Below are positions 16,593 to 25,599 of a stretch of 39,063 nt of DNA, one piece after another (positions within the stretch are counted from its first letter, which is position 1; the number at the start of each line of letters is the position of its first letter). Below the pieces are notes generated by a model, which worked only from the letters and a program-made list of their open reading frames with translations, searched no databases and was not told the DNA's origin. The stretch lies in the NCBI RefSeq assembly GCF_000192225.1, contig NZ_GL872413.1, positions 1 through 39,063 on the forward strand, given 5' to 3'. Origin of the DNA: Capnocytophaga sp. oral taxon 338 str. F0234 (GTDB taxonomy: Bacteria > Bacteroidota > Bacteroidia > Flavobacteriales > Flavobacteriaceae). A program made the position numbers and the translations under genes.

Positions 16593-17999
16593 ATGAAAAG
16601 ATATCTTCACCGAGTAACAATAGTATTGCTTGTTGTAATACTAATGACTTTAGGAGCATGTAAGAAAGATGACATCTCCTTGTATGGAAAGGCTTTTCCC
16701 TTAGACAATCCAGAACTTACCACAGCACTCAAGGCAAAGGGATTCTCCTTTGAGGGGAATGCCATCGTAATTGATGATAAGTTGTGGAACCTCACTTCTC
16801 TTGACCTCTCAGGAGCAGGACTTAAGAGCGTGGCAGGAATCACTATCTTCAAGAATTTGCAAGAGGTGAATCTCTCCAATAATGCTTTAGGAAAGGTCTT
16901 TGACTTCTCCTTGCTTCCAGAGAATATCCAGCAGGTAGACCTAAGTGGTAACTCTATCTATGAGTTTAAGAACTTTCGTCCTTTGCGAAAACTTATCCTT
17001 CCGGTAACTGCCCAATATGATATGGAGAGCCTCCCTGCTTATTCAAAAACTGCTGCTAAAGCGGATATTCAAATAGCTACTAAGGACGGTTCTCTAAAGA
17101 AATATACCACCCTACGCGAAGTGCCCGATCCTACCCTGCTTGAGTTGTTCAAGAGACTTTTCCCCAGTCTCATGATAGGAGATAAGATAGATATCAGCAA
17201 ACCATTACATACTGCCGAGCTATCCACTCCTATTGTTATAGAACAATCTCACCATGACCCTACAGGATTGGAGATCGATAAAAGTAAGATTATGAAGTTA
17301 GACGGGCTGGAATACATCATCAACCACCCTCACTATGCAGGAAACGTCCAAATAGAAATGTCCAAAGAAAAGGAAGCTACTTTGCCTTACTTAAAAATAC
17401 GACAATACACTGAAGGGGTCTCTCTCAAATGGGTAAATACACCTGCTTTAGATCTCTCTCAAGCAGAAAATCTCAAAATATTAATGCTTTCACATAACAA
17501 AGCTATTAAGCAAATAGACCTTTCCCATAGCAAGGTATTCCTACAAAGGGGAGAGAAAAGTATTTTCTCAGGATTATTTGGAGGGGATATCCTCCATTTG
17601 GGAGATTGCCCTGCTTTGGAAAAGGTAACCTTACCTGAGCTAAGCAAGGGGAAAAAACCTATAGGAGTATATGCAATTTCCTTGATAGCACTTCCTAAGT
17701 TACAAGACTTTGATATGAGCAAACTACAGGTTATTAATACACTTACCTTAAGCGCTTTGCCTATAGCTAAAATTACCTATCCTACCCAGATAGCTTATTT
17801 TACAAATAATGGAGAAAGAGATGATGAGAATGGAGAACTCAACTTTGCCATCACTCAAGAGATCTATGAAAGGGCAGAAACCAAAGCCTTTATCCAAAAG
17901 TATAACGGGAAAATAACTCCTGATAGAGGAGAACTTAATGAGTATGATCTAGAAAATTATGACTGGGTACGAGCTCAAGAAAACCAAGATGAAAACTAA
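16593..17999 (+). CDS. Surface lipoprotein with leucine-rich repeats, first gene of heme-type operon
   Basis: 468 residues. The lipoprotein signal VTIVLLVVILMTLGAC is followed by KKDD, matching the Capnocytophaga surface export signal, so it should sit on the outside of the outer membrane. Residues about 65-130 contain LRR-like units: 'LTSLDLSGAGLKSVAGIT', 'NLQEVNLSNNALGKV', 'IQQVDLSGNSIYEFKNF'. A second LRR-like block is at about 280-400 ('ALDLSQAENLKILMLSHNKA', 'PALEKVTLPELSKG'), separated by an alpha/beta segment without clear relatives. Cys occurs at the lipobox and in one later 'LGDCPAL'. Position in an operon with an HmuR-like receptor and HmuY-like protein suggests binding or extraction of heme or heme proteins at the cell surface; that role is inference. 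Confidence 0.8.
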   Translation: MKRYLHRVTIVLLVVILMTLGACKKDDISLYGKAFPLDNPELTTALKAKGFSFEGNAIVIDDKLWNLTSLDLSGAGLKSVAGITIFKNLQEVNLSNNALGKVFDFSLLPENIQQVDLSGNSIYEFKNFRPLRKLILPVTAQYDMESLPAYSKTAAKADIQIATKDGSLKKYTTLREVPDPTLLELFKRLFPSLMIGDKIDISKPLHTAELSTPIVIEQSHHDPTGLEIDKSKIMKLDGLEYIINHPHYAGNVQIEMSKEKEATLPYLKIRQYTEGVSLKWVNTPALDLSQAENLKILMLSHNKAIKQIDLSHSKVFLQRGEKSIFSGLFGGDILHLGDCPALEKVTLPELSKGKKPIGVYAISLIALPKLQDFDMSKLQVINTLTLSALPIAKITYPTQIAYFTNNGERDDENGELNFAITQEIYERAETKAFIQKYNGKITPDRGELNEYDLENYDWVRAQENQDEN

Positions 18000-18018
18000 C
18001 CTTTTTAAATACCTTATA

Positions 18019-19179
18019 ATGAAAAAAATAATATCCCTTATATGTATAGCTTCCTTTGCTATAGGAGTTTTTTCTTGTAAAAAAGAAGAACAACACCAAG
18101 AGATTAAACAAGAAGACAACAGAACTGCTAAGGTAATCCAGCAGCTGAACAATACAGTTATATTAGGACAGGATGTTAAGATGGCGGGGGTGGATAAGAG
18201 CCGCCTCCCTGGAGGAGTGCCTACCAAATTTCGATTCCGCTGGAAGGAAGTAGAGAAAAAAATGGAAATCCAAATCGTCAAGATACAACCTGGTTCTATG
18301 CCTTTTGCTATTGGAATGACCGCCAATGCTACCCTGATGGAACTCTCCTCTTGGGAGAAGAACGAATATCCTGAAGCAGGCTGGATAAAGCTCTTTGACG
18401 ATAAGGGAGAGGTAACCCCCTACCTAAAGGACGATGACCCTGCCAAGCCTAAGCCAGATGGGGCAGTAATCTTGGTAGGCTTCTACAATGTCAATACACA
18501 GGAAATTGAGATCTCTATTAACTACAATATGATGAATGTAGTAGGTCATGTCTTCCGCCAAAAGATAGATACCGCTCGCCTAAAGAATTTTGATGAGGAA
18601 TATGACGCCTACGAAGAAGCACTCGCCGAATGGAAGTTAGACCATGGTGATGAGCAGCTACGCGGCAAGACTTACCAATATACGGTAGAATTTCTCGGTG
18701 AAAGCAGAACTCTATCCTCTACTCTTACCTACGAAGGAAAAACCACTCAGGTGGATTTGCCTATACATTTCCAATGGAAAGGAGGTACTGAATATACCAA
18801 TGTTACTAAGCGTATGCGAATCACCCTACCTAAAACCGCTGTAGCAGCTAATAATATGCAGATTTCCTTTGAGGCATTGGCTCGTTTTGCTTATCCTACC
18901 ACTAAAACCGAACAGGAATTATACCAAAAAGCAGGAATAGAGGGAGAGACTTTCTCTCATTATCTCTTTACCAAATTCAAAGCGGTGAATGTAACCACTA
19001 CCCTTTGGAATGCGGAAGGTACCCAACAGCTAAAAACCTCTGATAAGGGAGAGATACGCATCATTACCCGCTTGAAGAAAAACGGTGCTTCTATTCGCTT
19101 GGCTTATATCAATAAAGAACTGGGATTATATATCACCTCTCCTATTATTCCTATAGAGGGGGGCTATGATGATTTATAA
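18019..19179 (+). CDS. Surface lipoprotein of unknown family in heme-type operon
   Basis: 386 residues from the ATG at 18019; a frame starting at 17959 would overlap the previous gene and spoil the signal peptide. MKKIISLICIASFAIGVFSC is the lipoprotein signal and KKEE follows, fitting surface export. The mature part is polar with alternating beta strands. Two segments look like related halves: 'KFRFRWKEVEKKMEIQIVKI' (about 70-90) and 'IHFQWKGGTEYTNVTKRMRI' (about 250-270), each followed by an Ala-rich strand and a Lys/Arg-rich 'R-x-I/L' turn. I do not recognise the family. It lies 19 bp after the LRR lipoprotein and 16 bp before the TonB receptor, so it is part of the same uptake unit. Confidence 0.75.
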   Translation: MKKIISLICIASFAIGVFSCKKEEQHQEIKQEDNRTAKVIQQLNNTVILGQDVKMAGVDKSRLPGGVPTKFRFRWKEVEKKMEIQIVKIQPGSMPFAIGMTANATLMELSSWEKNEYPEAGWIKLFDDKGEVTPYLKDDDPAKPKPDGAVILVGFYNVNTQEIEISINYNMMNVVGHVFRQKIDTARLKNFDEEYDAYEEALAEWKLDHGDEQLRGKTYQYTVEFLGESRTLSSTLTYEGKTTQVDLPIHFQWKGGTEYTNVTKRMRITLPKTAVAANNMQISFEALARFAYPTTKTEQELYQKAGIEGETFSHYLFTKFKAVNVTTTLWNAEGTQQLKTSDKGEIRIITRLKKNGASIRLAYINKELGLYITSPIIPIEGGYDDL

Positions 19180-19195
19180 TTCTTTTTCCCAGAAA

Positions 19196-21529
19196 ATGAG
19201 ATATCTAATATGCCTATTCCTTCTCTTTTGTGGAGGAAGCTATGGACAACAAATACGGCTACGGGTGCTTGATGAAAGCACTCGTGAGCCTATTGTAGCT
19301 GCCGTAGTGAGCTATACAGAACCTACCTATAATGATAAACTGCAACACAGTGTGGCCGATGATAAAGGGGTGGCACTACTGAAAAAGCACAAGGACGGCA
19401 CCCTATACTACCAGATACAGTCATTGGGTTACAAGGCTAAGAAGGGAACACTCTCTAAGCAAAAGGACGTTACCATATACCTCTCCCAAGAGACCACAGC
19501 TCTTACAGCCACCACTATTACAGCCAAAGCAACCACTCCCCTACGTCCCATTAAAGAAACTCCTACCGTGGTGCAAGTGATCACAGGAAAGCAGCTCGTA
19601 GAAGCAGGCTATAGCAATATCCAGCAAGCCCTAATGCAGGAAACCCCGGGTATGAATATTCAAAAAGTAGGTTTTGGCAACGAGATAAGTATGCAGGGAC
19701 TTGATGCACGCCATATTCTTTTTTTGGTAGATGGAGAGCGTATGACAGGCGAAATGGCAGGAAATCTGGATTACGAACGCTTTAATCTCCATGCCGTGGA
19801 GCGTATCGAGGTAATGAAAGGAGCCTCCTCTACCCTCTATGGTTCACGCGCAGCAGGGGCAGTGATTAACATCATTACCAAGAAAACAGACAAGCCTCTG
19901 AGTATTACGGTAGGTTCGCGTCATGCCGAGATGAACGAGCGTAATTACCACAACCCTCAACCACGTGATTTCCTCTATATGTTTGAGAAAAATGCCGATA
20001 AACCCAACCTACAATCGTGGGTATCCGCAGGATCCAAAATAGGAAAATTCACCACCCAAACCGATGTGTGGTTTAGTAGCCAAGATGCTTATTATCTCTA
20101 CCAAAAAGAACCTGACCGTAAGGTATATACCCGTGAGGCAAATCCATTCCTCCCTAAAGATACGATAGTACAGGCTACCTTTTTGCGTCCACCTATGGGT
20201 ATAGAGGGGGTAGAACACGTGTCAGCCTCTCAAAAACTCTATTTTGAAACCAAGAATTTTAGCCTGCAACTCTATGGAACGGGCTTTCTGATGAACTCAT
20301 ACGATATGGTAAAAGACTTGTATTTCTCACAAACAAAGGATTTTACAGGAGGAGCGAAGTTCTCTTACCAATGGAAAAATTTCTTGACCCTACATGGGAC
20401 TTTCCATACCGATTTCTATGAGCGTTATAAGCGTCATGAGCGTCGTGATGAGCATAAGAAGGTGTATGACTCCAAGATTATGCAGCCACGCCTTACGCTT
20501 ACTTCCCAATATTTTAAAAAGCATGATCTGATTCTGGGGATAGACTATTTTCAGGACGACCTTACCAGCGACCGCTTTGCTTCGCATCGTATGCTCACTC
20601 GTGGGCTCAAGGAATGGGAGTTCTTCTTCCAAGATACTTATTCCATTACCCCACAATGGCAAGTGGAAGCGGGCTTGCGTACCAATTATAGCCTACAATT
20701 TGGACTCATGGCACTACCTAAAGTAGCGATAAAATACGCTTCCTCCGAAGCACTTTCCTACCGTCTCAACTATGCCAAGGGTTACCGCTCGCCTTCTATC
20801 AAAGAGCTATTTTTCAATTGGGATCACTTGGGAATGTTCCAGATCATAGGCAATGAGATGTTACAACCCGAAAAAAACCACTATTTCTCTCTCGGAGCAG
20901 AATATGCCGTACCTAATTTCTTTATATCGGGCAATGCCTTTGTCAATCAGTTCTATGACAAGATAGAGGGGGTTTGGAAGATATATGAGTTTCAGTACAA
21001 TTTTGAATATACCAATCTCTCGAATCAACGTTTATTGGGCTTTGACCTGCTTACCCGCTGGAAGATACTTCCTGCCTTAACGCTCAATGCTTCTTATTCG
21101 TATGTAAATGTAAGTAAAACCGACGGACTGCAAGTCAATACTACCTCGCCTCATGCTGCTACCGCAGGACTCGAATACAAGTGGTACCGCGATGATTATG
21201 ATGTATCGGCAGGACTGACAATGAGTATGATGGGTAAGAAGATATTTGATGTACAAGACCGTATCACCATACAAGAACAAGTACCCTCAGGCGGAGGAAC
21301 TCGTGTGCGCCCCGTGAGCAAAGAAGCCTATTTCCGCTGCGAATTGCCTGCTTATGCCTTATTTAACTTCAATGTACAACAGCATTTCCTCAAGCACTAC
21401 AAGCTGAATATTGGGATTAATAATGTTTTTAACTATGTGCCTTCCACCTTAGGTTCGGGGGTTACTATGTTCAATATTCCTGCTACAGCTGGCCGCAGAT
21501 GGTTTGCACAGATAGAGATTGATTTTTAA
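19196..21529 (+). CDS. hmuR: TonB-dependent outer-membrane receptor, HmuR-like (heme)
   Basis: 777 residues from the ATG at 19196, chosen because MRYLICLFLLFCGGSYGQQ is a clean signal peptide; an earlier start at 19166 overlaps the previous gene by 14 bp. A CarboxypepD-reg-like domain (about 22-100) comes first, then the plug ('TPTVVQVITGKQLVEAGYSN', 'LFLVDGERM', 'VERIEVMKGASSTLYGSRAA') and a beta-barrel ending in an aromatic strand (WFAQIEIDF). 'YAKGYRSPSIKELFFNW' and 'GNEMLQPEKN' correspond to the FRAP/NPNL-type signature of heme receptors. With the HmuY-like protein 12 bp downstream, the best reading is heme or hemoprotein-heme import powered by TonB. The ligand is inference. Confidence 0.85.
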   Translation: MRYLICLFLLFCGGSYGQQIRLRVLDESTREPIVAAVVSYTEPTYNDKLQHSVADDKGVALLKKHKDGTLYYQIQSLGYKAKKGTLSKQKDVTIYLSQETTALTATTITAKATTPLRPIKETPTVVQVITGKQLVEAGYSNIQQALMQETPGMNIQKVGFGNEISMQGLDARHILFLVDGERMTGEMAGNLDYERFNLHAVERIEVMKGASSTLYGSRAAGAVINIITKKTDKPLSITVGSRHAEMNERNYHNPQPRDFLYMFEKNADKPNLQSWVSAGSKIGKFTTQTDVWFSSQDAYYLYQKEPDRKVYTREANPFLPKDTIVQATFLRPPMGIEGVEHVSASQKLYFETKNFSLQLYGTGFLMNSYDMVKDLYFSQTKDFTGGAKFSYQWKNFLTLHGTFHTDFYERYKRHERRDEHKKVYDSKIMQPRLTLTSQYFKKHDLILGIDYFQDDLTSDRFASHRMLTRGLKEWEFFFQDTYSITPQWQVEAGLRTNYSLQFGLMALPKVAIKYASSEALSYRLNYAKGYRSPSIKELFFNWDHLGMFQIIGNEMLQPEKNHYFSLGAEYAVPNFFISGNAFVNQFYDKIEGVWKIYEFQYNFEYTNLSNQRLLGFDLLTRWKILPALTLNASYSYVNVSKTDGLQVNTTSPHAATAGLEYKWYRDDYDVSAGLTMSMMGKKIFDVQDRITIQEQVPSGGGTRVRPVSKEAYFRCELPAYALFNFNVQQHFLKHYKLNIGINNVFNYVPSTLGSGVTMFNIPATAGRRWFAQIEIDF

Positions 21530-21541
21530 GATGATTTAGCT

Positions 21542-22231
21542 ATGAAAAAGATACTTTTTTACATTCTCATAAGCACCCTTTCGGTCAGTTGTGTAAAATA
21601 TGATGCACTACCTTTTACAGGAAAGGTGTTACCACGCCGTTCAGGATATATCAATGAGGTTACCAACGACTGGATATACTACAACTTACGTACAGGCGAG
21701 GTATTTAATGCCTACCAAGTGAATGCCGACATCATAGAAGGAGGACAGAAAAATCGTTTGGACTGGGATTTAGCTTTCTGTGGTAACAAACTGCGCACCA
21801 ATAGTGGCACCAGTGGCAATGGACATGGAGGGGTAGCCGATATGGGCTTCCAAGGGTACGATCGCTGGAAGAGTGTCTCACAAATACCCCACGATATAGA
21901 ATGGGTAGTGGATACTAATAACATATCTATTACCATGTCTCGGCGTGAGTGGGTGAGCTATACGGTTGCCAATAATATCACAGGTATTCCATGGTTTGAT
22001 CCTAATCGAGGTCCTCAGCAAACGACCACTACTGCTAATCCATTATTGAACAAGGCTTTAGTATTCTCAGGTCCACCTCCCTCCTACGAACCTTCATTTC
22101 ATACTTATATCATACGTACCGCTGATGGGACTCACTATTTCAAGTTGCAAATCGTTAGTTGGTATGATGAAAGCATCGAGATAGGTGATAGTGGTGGACG
22201 TATCAGCTATTACTGCGAGGAATTGCACTAA
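21542..22231 (+). CDS. hmuY: HmuY-like hemophore lipoprotein
   Basis: 229 residues. MKKILFYILISTLSVSC is a lipoprotein signal; the following VKYDA is a weaker surface-export motif than in the two other lipoproteins. The mature part follows the HmuY layout: 'NDWIYYNLRTGEVFNA' (about 43-58), 'NRLDWDLAFCGNKLRTNSGT' (about 75-94), a Gly-rich 'GNGHGGVADMGF', and the terminal 'HTYIIRTADGTHYFKLQI' with 'SYYCEELH'. HmuY proteins bind heme outside the cell and pass it to HmuR. Which residues would ligate iron here cannot be decided; His and Met positions vary between HmuY homologues. Last gene of the operon, followed by a terminator. Confidence 0.8.
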   Translation: MKKILFYILISTLSVSCVKYDALPFTGKVLPRRSGYINEVTNDWIYYNLRTGEVFNAYQVNADIIEGGQKNRLDWDLAFCGNKLRTNSGTSGNGHGGVADMGFQGYDRWKSVSQIPHDIEWVVDTNNISITMSRREWVSYTVANNITGIPWFDPNRGPQQTTTTANPLLNKALVFSGPPPSYEPSFHTYIIRTADGTHYFKLQIVSWYDESIEIGDSGGRISYYCEELH

Positions 22232-22245
22232 TTTTAAAATTAATT

Positions 22246-22265
22246 AAAAAAGACAACTCTTTTTT
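22246..22265 (+). terminator. Terminator of the heme-type operon
   Basis: AAAAAAGA (22246-22253), loop CAAC, TCTTTTTT (22258-22265). An A-U rich stem with a U-tract, 15 bp after the hmuY stop. Confidence 0.6.
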
Positions 22266-22313
22266 ACGAAAACTTTATCAGTTGTTTCCAAGTACGTTAT
22301 AAAAGTTTTTCCG

Positions 22314-22321
22314 TACCTTTG
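22314..22321 (+). promoter_or_regulatory. -7 promoter element of the deacetylase-like gene
   Basis: TACCTTTG, only 15 bp before the ATG at 22337, so the leader would be about 10 nt. It excludes the TTG start at 22319. Confidence 0.6.
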
Positions 22322-22336
22322 CCCAAATATACTGAT

Positions 22337-23611
22337 ATGTTACTCATTTACACTGAAAAGAAAAGCCCCCGTTTTATGTACATCTGTGAGCATATCTTTA
22401 TAAATATGCTGGGGCTCTCTATAGAAATTACCACCGATTTAGAGACTTTCGTTAAATCCGACGAGAGTAAACTTTCCTATGCTAAATCACCTATTGGAAG
22501 TGAATTCTTCATCAAGAATTTTGGATTACTTTTTCAAAAAGGTGTCCAACCTATAGAACTTTTAATGGAAGAATGGGAAGGTATCCCTTATTTCTTTGCT
22601 ACCAAAAAGGGTTCGCTGCCCTTTGACATCCTTTCAGCTTCTTTCTTTTTACTTACACGTTATGAGGAATATCTGCATCATGAAAAGAACCCAACACAGC
22701 CTTTTACAGCTACAAATAGTATAGGTTATCAATACCATTTCTTAGAGATTCCCATTGTAGATATATGGGTGAGCCGTCTCAAGAAAGCTCTGCAAGAGAA
22801 ATATCCTAACCTTGAATTTGCATCTGGTGAAGGAGCTACTATCTCCGTCATAGAAGTCGCCAAGGCTTTCAAATACAAGCATAAAGGAATCTTACGTACA
22901 CTCTTAAGAGGAATTGCTTACTTTTTTACCTTACAATGGACGCCCTTACGCCAACTTATTAGGGTTGTAATAGGCAAGAGAAAAGACCCTTACGATTTCT
23001 ATGAAGCACTCATCGCTTATTTTGAAGAAAAGAAACTACATCCTACTTTCTTTTTCCTTTTAGGTGACTATAATTACTATGATCAAGGACTTTCCTACAA
23101 TAATGTAAAATATAAATATCTTATAAAACATGTTGCTGACTACGCTATCGTCTCTGTATTAGGCTCTTATGATGCTATTTTCCATCAGGAAATTCTTTCT
23201 AAAGAACGAGAACGCATGATTAATATCATCAACCGTCCTGTACGTCGTTTTCGTTCCAATAATAACCTACTCCCCCTACCTGAACTTTACCGTAACTTAG
23301 CTGACTCAGAATTCAAGGAGGATTATACTATGTGTTACCCTACACATCTTGGTTTTCGTTCAGGTACCTGTACCCCTTATATTTTCTATGATATACGATT
23401 GGAAGTACAGATTCCTATATTGGTACATACCTGTGTACTCCATTGGCAACAGATAGACAAACAATGTCCTAAAGAGATGTTCTATAAAATAGAGAAAATA
23501 AAGCAACAAACCCAAGAACTTGGTGGAAATTTTGTTTCTATTTTTTCCCCTGAATATCTTTCTAAGGCTCCCAATCGTTTTTCCATATATAAAACCATAC
23601 AAGAATACTGA
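22337..23611 (+). CDS. Polysaccharide-deacetylase-like protein (DUF7033 type) with degenerate active site
   Basis: 424 residues from the ATG at 22337. It follows the flavobacterial protein family that joins an amino-terminal DUF7033 region ('LLIYTEKKSPRFMYICEHIF', 'LPFDILSASFFLLTRYEEYL') to a NodB-like barrel ('KRKDPYDFYEALIAYFEEKK', 'TFFFLLGDYNYYDQG', 'DYTMCYPTHLGFRSGTCTPY'). In relatives as I remember them the barrel begins T-x-D-I-D-x-A-Y-x-Y-K, has a G-x-H-P-S strand and an S-R-Q-H motif. Here these read ISVIEVAKAFKYK, VSVLGSYDA and RFRSNNNLL, so both Asp and both His appear lost. It may be a non-enzymatic carbohydrate-binding relative. Upstream of murF (63 bp gap), suggesting an envelope job. 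Confidence 0.7.
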   Translation: MLLIYTEKKSPRFMYICEHIFINMLGLSIEITTDLETFVKSDESKLSYAKSPIGSEFFIKNFGLLFQKGVQPIELLMEEWEGIPYFFATKKGSLPFDILSASFFLLTRYEEYLHHEKNPTQPFTATNSIGYQYHFLEIPIVDIWVSRLKKALQEKYPNLEFASGEGATISVIEVAKAFKYKHKGILRTLLRGIAYFFTLQWTPLRQLIRVVIGKRKDPYDFYEALIAYFEEKKLHPTFFFLLGDYNYYDQGLSYNNVKYKYLIKHVADYAIVSVLGSYDAIFHQEILSKERERMINIINRPVRRFRSNNNLLPLPELYRNLADSEFKEDYTMCYPTHLGFRSGTCTPYIFYDIRLEVQIPILVHTCVLHWQQIDKQCPKEMFYKIEKIKQQTQELGGNFVSIFSPEYLSKAPNRFSIYKTIQEY

Positions 23612-23674
23612 TACAATAATCTACATTTATAATTATCAAACACTTACATAACCCTATTTCTTATTCAAATATAA

Positions 23675-24946
23675 ATGAATACTTTATACAAAAAATTTAA
23701 AGAATGTAAAGGCGTTGCTACTGATACTCGCAAGGATTTAACCGATATGCTCTTCTTTTGCCTTCAAGGAGAACGTTTTAATGGTAATGAGTTTGTTCCT
23801 ATAGCGATAGAAAAAGGTGCCAGATATGTAGTTACCAATGACAAAAAATGGAGTTATCTTCCACAAGCCATCTTAGTGGAGGATACTCTTAAAACATTAC
23901 AAGAATTAGCACTCTATCATCGCCACTATTTGGCAACACCTATTATTGCTCTTACAGGAAGTAATGGGAAAACGACTACAAAGGAGTTGATATATAGTGT
24001 ACTGAATCAGTCCTTCCGTACCCTAAAAACAGAAGGTAATTTCAATAATCATCTAGGAGTCCCCCTCACTCTATTACGGCTCACTCCTGAAACTGATATA
24101 GCTATAGTAGAGATGGGGGCTAACCATCCTGGAGAAATAGCACAACTCTGCCGAATTGCTGAACCTGATTTTGGCTATATCACCAACTTTGGACGTGCCC
24201 ATTTAGAGGGTTTTGGTTCTTTTGAAGGAGTTATCCAAGCCAAAAGTGAACTATATAATTATTTAAAAAAAGATAATAAACGCATTTTCTTTTGCCAAGA
24301 TAATGAGATTCAGGTTCGTTTGCTGAATGGTTATTCAAACACTTACTCTTTTTCTATGGAAGGAAATAAGAAAGCTAACCTACAACTCTCTCTTTATAAG
24401 GAAAGCCTATTGGTAAAACTTCACTGGGAGGAGTCTAATATTCAAACCCATCTTATAGGCAAATATAATGCTATGAATGTAGCAGCAGCCATCTGTATAG
24501 GTAATTACTTTAAACTTACTAAGGAAGCCATTATTCATGGTATTGAAGGATATATCCCCACTAATAATCGTTCTCAGTTTGTAGAAAAGGCTCATGGCAA
24601 CAAAATACTTATGGATGCCTATAATGCTAACCCAAGCAGTATGCACGCTGCCATAGAAGCTTTCAAAGAAATTCCTTCTGCTAATAAGATACTTATTTTA
24701 GGAGATATGAAGGAATTAGGAGATTATAGTCCCGCCGAACATCAGCAATTGGTAAATGACATAGCTCTTTATCCATGGGAAGCTGTACTTCTGGTAGGAG
24801 AGAATTTCTGGAATACACAAACTAATTTTCTCAAATTCCATACCTTAGAGGAAGTGAATGCTTATTTAGCACAACAACATTTTGTTAATACTTTTTTTCT
24901 TGTTAAGGGTTCCCGCTCTATGACTATGGAAAGAATAGAAATCTAA
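23675..24946 (+). CDS. murF: UDP-N-acetylmuramoyl-tripeptide-D-Ala-D-Ala ligase
   Basis: 423 residues. Cytoplasmic Mur ligase adding D-Ala-D-Ala to the UDP-MurNAc-tripeptide, the last soluble step of peptidoglycan precursor synthesis. Domain order: amino-terminal substrate domain ('GVATDTRKDLTDMLFFCLQG', about 8-28), ATP domain with P-loop ALTGSNGKTTTKE (about 92-104), 'EGNFNNHLGVPLTLL' and 'AIVEMGANHPGEIAQL', and C-terminal domain with 'DAYNANPSSMHAAIEAF' (about 313-329) and 'ILILGDMKELGDYS'. The length is slightly shorter than the E. coli enzyme but normal for Bacteroidetes. Four bp before the next gene, so cotranscribed with it. Confidence 0.96.
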   Translation: MNTLYKKFKECKGVATDTRKDLTDMLFFCLQGERFNGNEFVPIAIEKGARYVVTNDKKWSYLPQAILVEDTLKTLQELALYHRHYLATPIIALTGSNGKTTTKELIYSVLNQSFRTLKTEGNFNNHLGVPLTLLRLTPETDIAIVEMGANHPGEIAQLCRIAEPDFGYITNFGRAHLEGFGSFEGVIQAKSELYNYLKKDNKRIFFCQDNEIQVRLLNGYSNTYSFSMEGNKKANLQLSLYKESLLVKLHWEESNIQTHLIGKYNAMNVAAAICIGNYFKLTKEAIIHGIEGYIPTNNRSQFVEKAHGNKILMDAYNANPSSMHAAIEAFKEIPSANKILILGDMKELGDYSPAEHQQLVNDIALYPWEAVLLVGENFWNTQTNFLKFHTLEEVNAYLAQQHFVNTFFLVKGSRSMTMERIEI

Positions 24947-24950
24947 CCTT

Positions 24951-25442
24951 ATGAAGATACTGCTCTTATCTGATACTCATAGCTACATAGATAAAGCTAT
25001 CTTAGAACATGTCCGCTGGGCAGACGAGGTATGGCATGCTGGTGATTTTGGTTCCGTTATTGTTGCCGAGCAAATCCAGACCTTAAAACCCTTGCGGGGC
25101 GTATATGGAAATATTGATAGTACTGAAATACGCAGCCTCTTCCCCGAAAAACAACTTTTTGAGTGTGAAGGTATGAAAGTGCTTATGATCCACATTGGAG
25201 GATATCCTACTCATTATGCTAAAGGAATTCCTGAACTTCTGAAGGAGGAGAAACCAAATATCTTCATTTGTGGACATTCCCATATTCTTAAAGTCATTTA
25301 CGATAAGAAATACCAACTCCTACACCTTAATCCAGGAGCCGTTGGTAAGTATGGAGCACAGAAAAGCCGTACTATGCTTCGCTTTGAGATTTCTCAAGGG
25401 AACATCTCCCAAATGGAAATTGTAGAATACCCTCTGAAATGA
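24951..25442 (+). CDS. YfcE/MJ0936-family metallophosphoesterase
   Basis: 163 residues, the usual size. The five calcineurin-like motifs are visible: SDTHSYID (residues 7-14), HAGDFG (about 30-35), YGNIDS (about 53-58), MIHIGG (about 79-84) and GHSH (about 107-110), giving a two-metal phosphodiesterase centre. The physiological substrate of this family in bacteria is not settled. It overlaps no neighbour and starts 4 bp after murF. Cytoplasmic, no signal peptide. Confidence 0.92.
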   Translation: MKILLLSDTHSYIDKAILEHVRWADEVWHAGDFGSVIVAEQIQTLKPLRGVYGNIDSTEIRSLFPEKQLFECEGMKVLMIHIGGYPTHYAKGIPELLKEEKPNIFICGHSHILKVIYDKKYQLLHLNPGAVGKYGAQKSRTMLRFEISQGNISQMEIVEYPLK

Positions 25443-25517
25443 GCATGAGAAAGAAAAGAACAAAAATAAATTAAGAGAGTTTTGCAAAAAAGATTTTTTC
25501 AATCTCAAAAAAAGATG

Positions 25518-25525
25518 TAACTTTG
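25518..25525 (+). promoter_or_regulatory. -7 promoter element of the yqeY gene
   Basis: TAACTTTG, perfect TAnnTTTG, 74 bp before the ATG at 25600. Confidence 0.55.
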
Positions 25526-25599
25526 CACTTTGAAATAAAAGTTAAAAACTACTCTTATTGAGTAGTGACAGATCATTCACTTTTAACTATCATAAGGTT

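Noticed and set aside
17949-18326. A minus-strand gene opposite the second heme-operon lipoprotein
   Set aside because: It is antisense to a gene with signal peptide and lipobox, has no promoter element, and its composition is that of a frame shadow. The same applies to other antisense open frames such as 11057-11443 and 3521-3844.
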